Assembly (NCBI GenBank): GCA_013396655.1
Contig: WBMV01008303.1
Location: forward strand, 1 to 64,000
Direction of reading: 5' to 3'
Source: Campylorhamphus procurvoides
Lineage: Eukaryota > Chordata > Aves > Passeriformes > Dendrocolaptidae
Length of the DNA stretch: 64,000 nucleotides
Shown here piece after piece: positions 48,001-59,296 of this stretch. The translations under genes were made by a program, and so were the position numbers. The notes below the pieces were generated by a model that saw only the letters and a program-made list of their open reading frames with translations, was not told where the DNA came from and made no database searches. Numbering within the stretch: position 1 is the stretch's first letter; each line of letters starts with the position of its first letter.

Positions 48001-51000
48001 AAGAGAAATGGCACTAAATTTCTGCCACAGAGTGAAAGGGAGAAGGTGCAAGCTGGCCGGGTAAACCTACACTGCCTGTAATCCTCTGAAACCTCACAGC
48101 TACAGCAACCCACAGTGACGTGGAGGCCCCACAATAGAAGGAAACTGATGCTAAGCCTCAGGAGAACTCCCCATAGACAGGCCCTGGCCTATCACACAGG
48201 GTGTGCCAAGATCTGTCAGCAGCCAAGGAGATGAACTGAAGCTCTTAGGAGGAATGTCACCTACTCCAAACCAATGACAATGACAATACCTCTGACAGAA
48301 AAGCTCCCTAACTGGGGCAGCCTTGGTCCATTGCTCCTAAAGCTCTGCACAGGAAGCCAGTCTCTATACAGTGTCTTTCCTGGCTCTCCTCCAGGTTCCT
48401 CTCCTTCTGGCATTACTGCTCTTCTTCTGACCCTTCGTATCTCCCATCTAGAACTTGAACAAAGGAGGAAATAAAAACATTAGTATGGTAGGACAAAAGA
48501 ATTGCTGGAGCTTCATTACAACAGAGATTTGGGGCAGTGGGCAAGGATTCAAAGGATTTCTGTTCCTTTTGCTCTTCTCTCACAATGGAAGTTTTGTACT
48601 TTTTTTAGTCAAAAGTTTAACTGGGGAAAAGAGCCAATGACAACACTGTGAAAGGTTTGTAAAACACCAAAATGTCACTAACACCACTACATAGTCCAAC
48701 AAATTACAGGTCATGGCAATTTATTTACACTTTATACTTAGTTCATGAACACTTCTCTGGAGTTCATTCAGGAAATGGAGAAAAAAGGGTTTTTTTTTCT
48801 CCTCTGGAGTACACTTATAATCTATGGTCAGAACTAATCAATAAATGTTTGTTTAATAGGAAAATTTCAAAAATCTGAGTCCAATTATTACTTGCTTCTT
48901 AATTCTGTTCCACTAAAGTCAACACACACCTTTCTTTTGTAAATGAATACAAACCTTTAGTTCCCGGGGACAGAAACTTTAAATGCCAGTTCAGGCCTGG
49001 ATGAGCACAGCCAATGTTATTTCCAGTCATGCTCAGACTGGGTTGCTGAACTCTATTACTCCGTTTCCAACTGTGCTAACCCAAGCTGATTGTGGATCTG
49101 AATCCCTTTGGGAGCACCACACTCGCTCTGAGACAAAGTCAAGCTTCTTGCAATGAGATGGGTAACAAACATCACAAGACTTGTAATAAACACCACAAGC
49201 CTCAAAACAAGAAACTCCTTTAAAAAAAGTGCACTCAACTAACTTTTTCCTTTTCTGTTATTTTCTTCCCACATGAACAGCAAAGCTTTTTGGTGACTCC
49301 TCTCTGTTTTAGCTCATTTGTTACACAAACCCCAGTGCCCATCCTGGTGAGCACATTGCCCAGGACATCCTGGCAAGCAAGAGCAAAACTGAAACAGCAA
49401 GCAGTTAAGGACAGATTTATTTAATCCTCTTTTACACATACAAGTTTTAAAAATACATGCTTAATGTAAGATTGCCTTTACGTTCCAAAACAGACTCCTT
49501 TTAGAATTCTGAAACCCAGTTTAAGACACCGTCAAAGTCTGGCTCAGAGCATCTGAATTTGGGTATCCAAAAATTGAGGCAAATGAATTTCACTAACCAC
49601 TCCCAAACAATTTACCCAAATTCAATTAAAAGGCTTTAACAGACAGAGGTCTGTCAGAGGTGAGACAGACCTTCACCACCTCTAGAACCTGTACTATTCT
49701 CTTGCCCAGCTGACTCCACAGAGATTGTTCTTGCTGTACCAGGCAAGAGTCTCTACTGAACTAGCTCAAACTGGGATTTTCTTTGGCTTCACTGGAGGCC
49801 AAGGGTACAGCCCACGTATTCTGCCTCAGCTCATCTTCCCATGGCTATGACTATTATGGGGAGGACAAAGTCCCTTTGAAGAATCGATGTTTTTAAAAAT
49901 TACAATACTTAATTACATTCAACTCCAAACTGTGAAAGCTGGAACAAGAATATTTTGGCTTAGAAAGTTTCTGACACCACAATCACCTGCTACTACTACA
50001 GCAACAAAATAATTTTAAACCAGGAGTTTGGTCATATTTTGAAACATGTTGTGCTGCACGTCCCTGGGGCATCTGTGTCAGCCCCTCCTGACACCCAGTG
50101 ACATTTGAGTCACATTCTTTTCCAGTATCTCAGATCAACAGGTATGTTGTTGTTCCCTATTCCCAGATGACCTTTAAGCATCAGATATCTTGAAGTTATC
50201 CATGTGATTCTCCTAATGACATTTCCAAATACTATCAACAGGAAACTAAATTAAGTAAGATACCATCATTTTTGGAAATCAGACTAGAGTATGTCCAGCC
50301 ACAGGGCAATGCTGTACACACACCAGCTGACTTGCTCCCTTCCTCCCTTGAAAATCAGTGGTTAAAAGAAGTCTGTCTTAAATTTGTAGTATTTGACTGC
50401 TCAACTCAACAGAATTCCTGTTCAACAATAACCAAGTTAGCAAGTAATTGAATGCCCCAGGCAAGGATTTTGGGGAGCACTAGCACTGTGAGGGTACCAG
50501 AGAGTTGGAGAGTGTGATGAAGCATCAGTTGCTCCATCCTGGCTTGTGGGGCAGGAGCTGTACAGGTCCCTCATCCTAACTACTGTCTCAAGGAAAAATC
50601 ACAAATAGTGTCCAACTGCATGCAAGAGACATGAAATAGCAAATGTTTTAATTAGGGGAAAATTGTCTTCATATTTGTGTGACCAAATAATTGCAATGTT
50701 ATCACATGCATATCATGTACTATCTCGAAGCACTCCCATCTTAGTGCCTATAATGATATACAACTAGTGCTCCAACAGCCACTGGGTGAAACTTGATTGA
50801 AAGTTTTCCATTAGAAGCATGCACAAAGTAATTTAGAAAAGGAAGGGCCCAAGGGACACTCAACAGCAACTTCAGGAAGGTAGAAGGAGATACAGAACTC
50901 CCTTTCAGGGCTTTGGTTTACTCTACTATCTGAAAAATAACTTTAATTACATAGTTCTTAATAGTGCCAAATTTTGACATGGACTGGTACCATCAGAAGA

Positions 51001-54000
51001 AAGACCATTACGTACAGTAGCCACTGCTCCCATCTCCTTGAATACATGGATGGTCTCTGAGTTTTCCTTTAAGTACAGCCACAAACAGTACTGCCTGCTC
51101 AGAGAGAACCCACACGATCCAAGCACAACCAAAGGACACACCTAAAGCCTCTGCTGCCCAGATTTCTCTGGAGTTCCAAAAATGCTACTATTTAAACAAA
51201 AGGACAAGGATCCTTTGCTCATGACAATAACAAATAAACAAATACTTTTATAGCCTGTACAGGAACACCATGAATACATGACCTTAGACAGTCATCCAAC
51301 TCGTCACGTTCCTCTGATGACAAGAATTCCTGACATTATTTCTCTCAGCAATTCCCCAGCCAGGTCCTGCCTGCGGTGACGTTGCTCGGGCTCATGGCCA
51401 AAAAGGAAACACAGCTGCAGGAGCTGTCTGTCCCCGCTGCCTTCCTGCTGCCACCCCAACTCCTGCCAGCTTCAGGGACACTCCCCACAGAAACAAACCT
51501 TACTCCAGCTCCTCCTGTTCCAGTCAGGTACTTACACAGCACTGCCACTGAGAAGGACCAGCTGCAGGAAAGCAAACACTGAAATCTACCCTTGAATCTG
51601 CTGTGGTGAAGATACACACTGCTGAGAGCCATTAAACTGCCCAGGAGTATGAAAACACATGTCTTTTGTTTCATTGCTTCCAAAATAATAATGGACAATT
51701 ATGCTCAGACCTTTTCCTCCCCTTGTCTGCCCCACTCCCTAGAACAGGAGGGAATTAACACTGATTTATAACAACAGAACCTCTATGAAGGTCTAATTAA
51801 AATTATTTCATTCATAAATAACCAGTGTATCAATGGGGATCTCCCATTTTAAGTAAACTTCAATCCTGGCAATTTCCATGATCCAAAAGTCTAAGGACCC
51901 AGTGTCTTTTCTTGGAATGGCCAGGCTGCCTTAAGTAATTAAAACCCCTCATCCCTCCCACAAAAACCCTCAAAGCAAAGCTGAAGTACTAAAAGCAAAG
52001 CCAACAGCCTATTTAGGAAACTGGCAATCCAACAGGAGCTGCCGGTGATGTCATTTATCCGTCGCCTGAGTCACAGGTTCCTGAGGAAGTGGCAACACCT
52101 ACGGAATTACCGTGTAAAAGTCAGACTTGGAAGCATGAAATGAAAACAAAGACACTTACAGACAAAGCAAAAACCTCAAGTAAAACCATACCTATGTTGG
52201 AGGTTTCCTTGCCACTAATTTAAGAGAAGTCTGTCACTAGAAATTCATCTGGGTGTCCACAGAGAGCCCTCCCTTAGCAATGAGGACGTGAGCACTGCAG
52301 TGGGAGAGGAGGGGGGAGATATTCACATGGACAGAAAAAAGCAGAGGGAAAGAACAGCAAAAACTGTCAAAAACCAGAGTCCAAATGGATTCATAGTAGC
52401 AGCTGTGGAAGCTCCACAGCCCTCACTGTCCTTCCCCTCTTACTGATAGGATGAGGAAACAATTCCAGCTGCATTTTTCCATGCAGCTTTAGCCCATAGT
52501 GGTTTGATTTAGAAAGCAAAACCATTGAAGCAATGAGATGTCAGCTTGCATTTCACATGCCCCAGACCCTGCAGCATTGCTTTGCCAGGATGCATCAACT
52601 GTAGCTTCTTAAGAGACAAACAGCATTAGAGGACCAATAAGACCAGTAGACCAAAGGAGAAATTAAGGAAAAAACTACTGACCTCCTCTGTAAGAAGGAA
52701 ACCAGAACAATGTCGCTCTTTTCTTATTTCCATAACGCATAATAGTATTTCATTAACAAATCAAACAATGAATCATTCTGCTGAGATCTTGCAAAAATCA
52801 AATGCCCTGGTGCCAAAAAGAAAACTGAAGTCACACACAAGCCTGGATTTTTGGATGCTTAAAGGCAACCAAAGCAGCAATTCACAGCCAAGGAATGTAA
52901 GAACAGAAAGTAACTGGACGGGAGAGAAGATACAAGGACTAATGTTTAAAAAATTGTGCTTTTCATTTGCAGCAGTGCAGCCCTGTGCATACGCTTCTGT
53001 TAGCTTACTAAGATACTTTATTAAGAAGTAATTTGAAATTTTTAGCACTTAAAACGAAATGCATGTATGTATGTGACCTTCAGCTCCAGAGACAAAGCCT
53101 ATTGTATTTTATATCAATGCCCTTTATTAACATCCACTCAAAGAAAAGAAGAAACAGGCATTTAGACTGCTACAGGAGATGAGAAAGTGTGTACTTTGTG
53201 CCAGCCAGGAAACATAACATGTTTGCTTTTAGAACTCCTGATTGCCCCTTTTATCCTTAAGCCCAAGAAAGTGGCTGCAAGAAGCTACAATGGCAAGAGA
53301 GCACTGGCTTGACTGAACAGAAAGAATCTGTGCTACTTCATTTGCAACATTCTATTAAATAACTGGTGGGTTCTGAAAATCTTTTCAGAGAATGTTCTAA
53401 ATAATCCCACTGGATTTGAAAAAATGCTATTGTTAAGTTGCAACAGGCAGATAGTATTAATACTATTATTGAGGACTGCAATCAGAACTCAAACTTGTAT
53501 ATGGTTGGAGTAGTCATCTGTATCCTGGGTGAGATCGTCTGGGCTGGGGAATTAGGTGAAAAAATTGCTGCCCTGAGACATGGAATACCTTAAGGTACTT
53601 AACATCATTGCTACTGGAGTTTATGGCTATTAATTCTTTGGGGAGGAGCTTCAGTTTCCCTTCCCTGTCCTGTGCCAAATTCCTTGGCCAGGTTAAAATA
53701 ATCCTCAAGTGACTCACTGCTGAGACTTCACTACAACCTGGACAAGATTGCTGGCTGGTGGAAGAATGTTGATTTCTGAATGTCAGCTACTGTACTGGGG
53801 AGAAAGGAGCACAAGGCACAGCCCACGTGGGCTATCATGACACAACTTCAATACTGCAAAAAACCAGGCTGGAGCAACAGTTTGACCCAGGCTAACTGAG
53901 AATAAAACCCACAGATACTCTTTGCCAAGTACTGACAGCAGTGGTGGGTAAAAGGGTATCAATAAAAACAAAATGAGGAAAAACCCTTCAATGTCAACAA

Positions 54001-54825
54001 ACTTTTACTGTTTTTGATTCCACATCTGTCAAGTGCTTCACAGATAAGGAAATGAAATTTTCAGAAATCATTACACTGGAAAGCTGAAGTGGAAATAGAG
54101 AGGGCAAGTTTAGATTAATTTTAAACCTAAAGCATTATCCAGGTTGTGCCACAGTAACATTACACACTGTTAAGGTCTGGCAAAAGTCCAGGCAGCTGCA
54201 AGGGAAGGAGAGCTGGAACTCAAATGGGACAGGTAGGCAGGTTTTTCACAGGTTAGGAATTTACACACAGCCAGACTGAGACAGTCCAAAGTCCTTCTAG
54301 TGTAGTATTTCTGTCTTTTAAAACAATTAATCCAGGTGCTCTAAGAGAGAAAAGGTGTTCAATACCCTCTTGAAGGAAAGTCTCGTTTTGGCAGGATATG
54401 CCCAAGCACATCATCTGCACTGAAAATTAAGTTAAAAAAAAAAAAGAGAAAAAGAATTAATGAAGCCATGTCAAAAGACTCAGAAGAAAAATAGCAACAT
54501 GCTCATCTTCCAGACTGTTTCTTAGCAGGTCAGCTAAAGTTTACCATGTTGCATAAGGAACTACATAAAATAATCTCATGGACTCTCCAGGACTCTGCAA
54601 GAAACGGGCAGAGTTGTTCTTGATCACCATCAGAAAAGTTGGTCTCAGCAATGTCGTGATGTCACACATTACCAGCCTTAATGAGAACCCTGCATGGCAA
54701 AGTCACGTCTCAGAACTCCACTGTTTTTATGATGTGGCTTGAAATAAAGAGGAAGAAAACAACATGAAGTTGGGAGCTGGGTGAACTCTTCATGGCCCAA
54801 CACGGTCCCAGAGCAGTGCAGTGAT

Positions 54826-54917
54826 GAGGTACCAGTGGTGGGCTTGGCAGTGCTGGGGCAGCAGTTGAATTTGATGATCTTACAGGTCTTTTCCAACCAA
54901 ATGATTCTATGATTCCA
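54826..54917 (+). mobile_element. CR1-type LINE 3' end
   Basis: 'gtggtgggcttggcagtgct' and then 'tttgatgatcttacaggtct' and 'tttccaaccaaatgattcta' followed by 'tgattcc'. This is the sense-orientation CR1 3' terminus with its ATTCTATGATTC microsatellite. The upstream boundary may reach about 54775. Confidence 0.85.
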
Positions 54918-55165
54918 TCAGCAATTTCAATTACGCTAGTTAACTTACATTCAGAAAGAATTTGTTGAGTAAGAAGGAGAAACAAGTGCCATAATTCTAC
55001 AGTGCAAAGCTCAGAAATACATAAAACCCATTTCAGTAAAAGTTTTCTATGAGAGCACAAGTGAAGAAGTAAAAGTGCTTATATATGGAAGAATTACTAA
55101 ATTTTGCTAATACTTCTGGTGCATATATTTAAGGTGAACAGCCAAATTTTATCAAAAGAAACAAT

Positions 55166-55247
55166 TAGAATCATAGAATATTAAGGGGTTGGAATGGACC
55201 TTAAAGATCATCTAGTCCCAAACCCCCTTGCCATAGGCAGGAACGTA
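55166..55247 (-). mobile_element. CR1 LINE 3' fragment
   Basis: 'tagaatcatagaatattaag' followed by 'gggttggaatggaccttaaa' and 'gatcatctagtcccaaaccc' is the reverse complement of a CR1 3' end. It lies about 250 bases from an opposite-orientation CR1 end. Confidence 0.85.
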
Positions 55248-55837
55248 CAGACAGCAGGATAAGAATATCAAAGATGACAAACCAGAAATTTTAGCTTAGG
55301 TCACCAGACTTCTCTGAAGACACAATACCAAAACTGTACAGAATACAAGAAAGGGAAAAGCCTTTTTCCAAGCTCAAGTTCAATGATTTTAAGGCTTGGA
55401 GCAGTCACTACATTTTACTTTGACATGCCAAAATAACTTGTGCTGTTGAATTCTACTAAAGCAGGAACTCTGTTAAGTTTTTGGGAATCACCAGCTCACT
55501 AGGAATAGAACTCCTACGGTCCCACTCCCTGATGACTTTCTCCATTAACCTGTCTGGGCCATCGTTAATCTTTTTTTCATAGATCTAAGCATAATTTTCA
55601 AATTTGTGCCTTTTCTCCCTTACAGAGCTCCCAGTGTTGAAGGTTTAAGACTCAAACTACCCAATCTACATGAATGTATTCTTTGTGGGCTGAACTAGGT
55701 ACTGGCCATGAGTCTGTTGGATTTAATGGTGTATGACAACATATATGCGGACTGTCTGAGTTACAGGGACCAGGACCAGTTTATCACTGTGTGGGTATAA
55801 CCAGAACTGTGTATTCTACACCTTCTGTGTCATTTCT

Positions 55838-56542
55838 GATGGTCTGTTAATAATGGATCGTTTGCAGCAGCTGCCCAGGGCACACCTGACCCCTCAGGCT
55901 ACAAGCTGGGTGTTGAAGAACCGTAAGGGGCATGGGAGTGTTTCTTTCTTCACACCAGTGACTCAGCTGTGGTAACTCTGGGAACGGGGAGGCATCAACA
56001 CCTTCACACCCAGCCTCAGGGGTCATGTCTGCTAGTGGGCCATTAGGAACTGGTACAGTAGGCAGCTGCAATGACTTTGGCCATCAAAGATCCCAAAAAT
56101 ATCCCATTACTGACAGAGTTCAAATGCCCACTGTGAAACTCCCCACCCTGGGGGAGGTACTGGGCATTCCCATCTACACCCAAGCATATATAACCTTCAA
56201 GTTTTGAGACTCCTGGTACCACTTGTGGGATCCAGAGGAGGACCAGAACCTCAACAGGACAGCGACTGTCACTCTCGTGACCATCATCCTCACCAACAGG
56301 TTTTCCTTTCCTTTTACTCTTCAGTCAGGGGGCCCATGTGGCACTCAGCACAGGGGCTGATGAACACCATTCTGTTTGTGCCCCAGGGTGCTGGGTTATA
56401 CATTTGTCTTTCTGGGTTAGAACCAGTTTTCTCTGTGTAATTGTATTTATCGTAATCTCTAGTAAATTTTAACTCTGACTTGCAATTTCTCTTCAGCTGG
56501 GTTAATTTCTCCCATCAGTTTACCTTTAAACCAGCACAGTGA
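55838..56542 (+). mobile_element. Probable ERVL-like solo LTR
   Basis: About 700 bases resemble an avian endogenous-retrovirus LTR: a GC-rich U3-like part, a TATATAA box at 56187-56193, an R-like stretch starting GAGACTCCTGG, then a T-rich end with AGTAAA at about 56461 and 'ttaactctgacttgcaattt'. No viral coding region flanks it, so a solo LTR is the best reading. Edges and family are from memory of consensus phrases; no target-site duplication was confirmed. The stretch just to its left (55690-55837) might belong to the same element. Confidence 0.5.
56187..56193 (+). promoter_or_regulatory. TATA-box-like motif within the LTR
   Basis: TATATAA lies roughly 25-30 bases before a GAGACTCCTGG block that would be the R-region start. 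It is consistent with an LTR promoter; activity is unknown. Confidence 0.45.
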
Positions 56543-56568
56543 TATAAAGGGTAAAGCCCAAGAGGAAA

Positions 56569-56574
56569 TTTATT
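56569..56574 (-). terminator. ATG7: Candidate distal ATG7 poly(A) signal
   Basis: TTTATT on the + strand is AATAAA on the minus strand. It is the first canonical signal I found below the ATG7 stop. Variant signals (ATTAAA on the minus strand) lie at 58940-58945 and 56809-56814 and could be used instead. Confidence 0.35.
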
Positions 56575-58991
56575 CCTGATTGACATATTATGACACAGCA
56601 GACCGTGTAAGCAGGGATGAGAGCAACTGAGGGCTTTAAGGGAGAAAACTCTCACAGAATCTCAAGTTTTTCACTTTGATGAATGTAGTATGTTCATGTA
56701 AAAATTCCAAACTTCAGCTAGTAAACACCTTGAAGGGGTGACACTGAAGAAAAATTCAAGTCAGTAGAAGTGTGAAATCCAAACAGAGGATATCATTCCG
56801 TGAGTTTCTTTAATAGTCAAGTACAAAAGTGCTGTCAACAGCTTTCCATTGTTATCTGTGTTCTTCTACTAACAGTATGAAATGGTCCCAGATGAGGTAC
56901 GTAGGTGTCACAGTTCTCACCGCCAGTGCCATACAATAAATGCATCTCTGTTAGATAGTTTAGGAAGATGAGTAGGTTCCTCTGAGACTGCTCATTCCCT
57001 CTTCCCAACAGAGTTGCTTTACAGCTGAAAAGCCACAGTAGCTGTTGGGTTCTGCAGTGGAATTATGCGTTCAGGCTCTTCACTGACATCACAGCAGCAC
57101 AAGTAACATTAAAATCCTACCTCCTTCATCCAGAGTTTAGCTTCTTCCATTAAAGCAATAAGTGGAGCTGAGGACTGTGCTGAAATCCTGCCATTAAGTG
57201 CATACAAGCCAGCAAATAAACATATTTATCTGCTAATAATATGTGAATGTACATTCATTCATTTCAATGGATTCTCACGATTTCTCACTCAGTAAATGCC
57301 TAGAAATTGAGTAAAAGCAAAATAAGAGCAATTCTAGTCCACAAGGAGAAAGAAAACAACATTACAGTTAGACAACGGAAGTTATTCCAAATCAAACTGA
57401 AGTGTTTTTGAACATCAGAGACATCTGGGCAGCATATGCACAGGAAACAGCTCAGCCTGGGAGAGCTATATGTTACTGAAATTACAGAGGAAAGGAAACA
57501 TTACATTAACCCTGAGTTTTGAACCTTCCTACCTTGTGTTCTTCTGCACTTAAACAGATACTTCCAATGCAAAGCTACAAGGTAACTTTAACAGAATAAG
57601 CAGAGTTTCAGATACTTAAAATAATTATTAATGTTTATCAGAGTCAGCTTTCAAGTTTTAGATAACCAAAATCTGCAAAGACATTCACACTCCAAGGTTA
57701 CCAACTCCAAAAGACAAAAAAGCAGATGGTTCCCTTTGAACTACCCTGGTACCAATCCATGGCTCCAGCTGGACAATGGCATGGATAACAACATGGAAGT
57801 CATTTGAGCTCCAAACTAATCATGTAATTTAACAAACTGCTTTGAAAATGTGCATGGAATGTTATCAGTCTTAGTGTTCAGTGCCTGACTACTAAAAGAT
57901 CAGTTTGCTATCATTACCAGACTTTCAAAAATATATGGCATTTATATAAATTTTTACATCACAATGAAGTTAATTAAACTAGACACTCCCCTACATAAAA
58001 AATCGTGTAAATATAAGAATATCATCGTTAAAATAAATACAAATAATGGTTATTTTAGACACTTGGTGCAAACACCAGAATGTTTCAGTAAATCATCTTC
58101 TATGGTCACAATGTGGGAGCTGCAGATATCCTTGCTCTGAATGAACTTCTGATGTGGTATAGAGAGAAGCTGTAACATTCTCTACAAAAAGTATTCATAT
58201 TTTATGTTAAGGAACTAAAATAACTGGATTGACCAACTAATTTTCAAAATATATATGGGAAATAGAGACTGCTTGGCAGATAAAGTGATTTGCATTTTTT
58301 CTTAGTGAGTTGGCCGATAAACCCCGCAATATAAAGCTATAAAAGGGATTTCAAATATCTTTCTAAAACATATTCCAAGTTAAAACCAATAGGTTCACTT
58401 TCAATTTTGTAATAATGTACTTTGACATTTTAAAAGTTCTTTTCACGTTATCTTTTAAACTTGAGGATTCTCAAACTACTGTTTGTGCTCATCCATAATC
58501 TCTGAAGCCATTCCTAATGCTGTAAAAACTGAAAGACTTGAATAAAAAAAAATAAAAATCAGAATTGCTCCTTTTTAACACCTGTAAAGTACTGCAGGAC
58601 CACATCCAAGAACAGCAGAGAACCAATTCCTTATTTCAGTTAAGTATTTTTCTATAATTTTTTGACTGATTCACTGATCCACCCCCTCAAGTGTTTTACT
58701 TCTGTGAACTTCAGGGGAGCTTAACCATGATATAAACGTATTTTGGTCTCTTCTGTGCAAAATAAGTCAAGCCATGTTATTTCCATAGCATGAAACAATG
58801 AGATCATTACAGAGAATAACACCTGCACTGACACATCAACAACAACTGTACTATAAATATGTGCTTGGAGACAGAAGCAGTGTGGTACAAGCAGCAGATA
58901 TGAGTTCTTACATACTCCTGCTCTCCTTTAAAGATGAAGTTTAATTCCCAGGAGCAAAACATGCTCAATCTTAACAACAGATTCCAACTAA

Positions 58992-59018
58992 AGGGGAAAA
59001 AAAAAAAAAGAAAAAAAG
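58992..59018 (+). repeat. A-rich tract
   Basis: A run of A bases broken by single G, in the + strand over the ATG7 3'UTR. It may be a simple repeat or a residual poly(A) tail. Confidence 0.8.
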
Positions 59019-59263
59019 ACCAAGTTTAAACATAACCACACTGCTTTAGTTATTTACATAATAAAAATGAAAACATGGAGAGTTCTGTCCATAACAGACT
59101 GTCTTTAAGGTGAAGCTATTAATTTCAAAAGTTATATATTTTGTATATTATATTGTATTTGTATCTGCAGCAGTCAGAACAGGTTAGCAATCATTAACTT
59201 GTCAGGGAACAGACAAAAGGCAGGGCTGCACTCCAGGTCATCCTCCTCTTTAACCAGCTGATT

Positions 59264-59296
59264 TCAGATTGTTTCATCATCACTCATGTCCCAAAT
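59264..59296 (-). CDS. ATG7: ATG7 last coding exon (C-terminal 10 residues and stop)
   Basis: On the minus strand, a TTTTTGTTGCAG acceptor is followed directly by codons for IWDMSDDETI and TGA. This is the invariant C-terminus of vertebrate ATG7, the homodimeric E1-like enzyme that activates ATG12 and the LC3/GABARAP (ATG8) proteins in autophagosome formation in the cytosol. The C-terminal tail lies beyond the adenylation domain and catalytic Cys and is part of the region that docks ATG8 and the E2 ATG3. The preceding exon (ending near residues QAAE in the family) is not in the window as far as I can see. Position and orientation fit the known convergent arrangement with VGLL4. The exon is too short for ORF finders and was found by motif. 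Confidence 0.93.
   Translation of the reverse strand: MWDMSDDETI

Larger units (their letters stand above)
41121..56568. other. Intergenic region between convergent VGLL4 and ATG7
   Basis: About 15.4 kb without a supportable gene. It contains CR1 fragments at about 54826 and 55166, a probable LTR at about 55838-56542, and a polypyrimidine/G-rich tract at 44953-45050. ORFs of up to 147 codons (for example 41122-41565 and 47060-47473) have no start context, splice context or recognisable domain. The + strand is visibly A- and C-rich. Part of this could be transcribed on the minus strand as ATG7 read-through or a non-coding RNA. Confidence 0.65.
56569..59263 (-). other. ATG7: ATG7 3'UTR (extent inferred)
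   Basis: Continuous AT-rich sequence downstream (on the minus strand) of the ATG7 stop, with no transposon I recognise and no splice-bounded ORF. The true end could be at any of the candidate poly(A) signals, giving a 3'UTR between about 0.3 and 2.7 kb. An A-rich tract on the + strand at 58992-59018 lies inside it. Confidence 0.45.
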
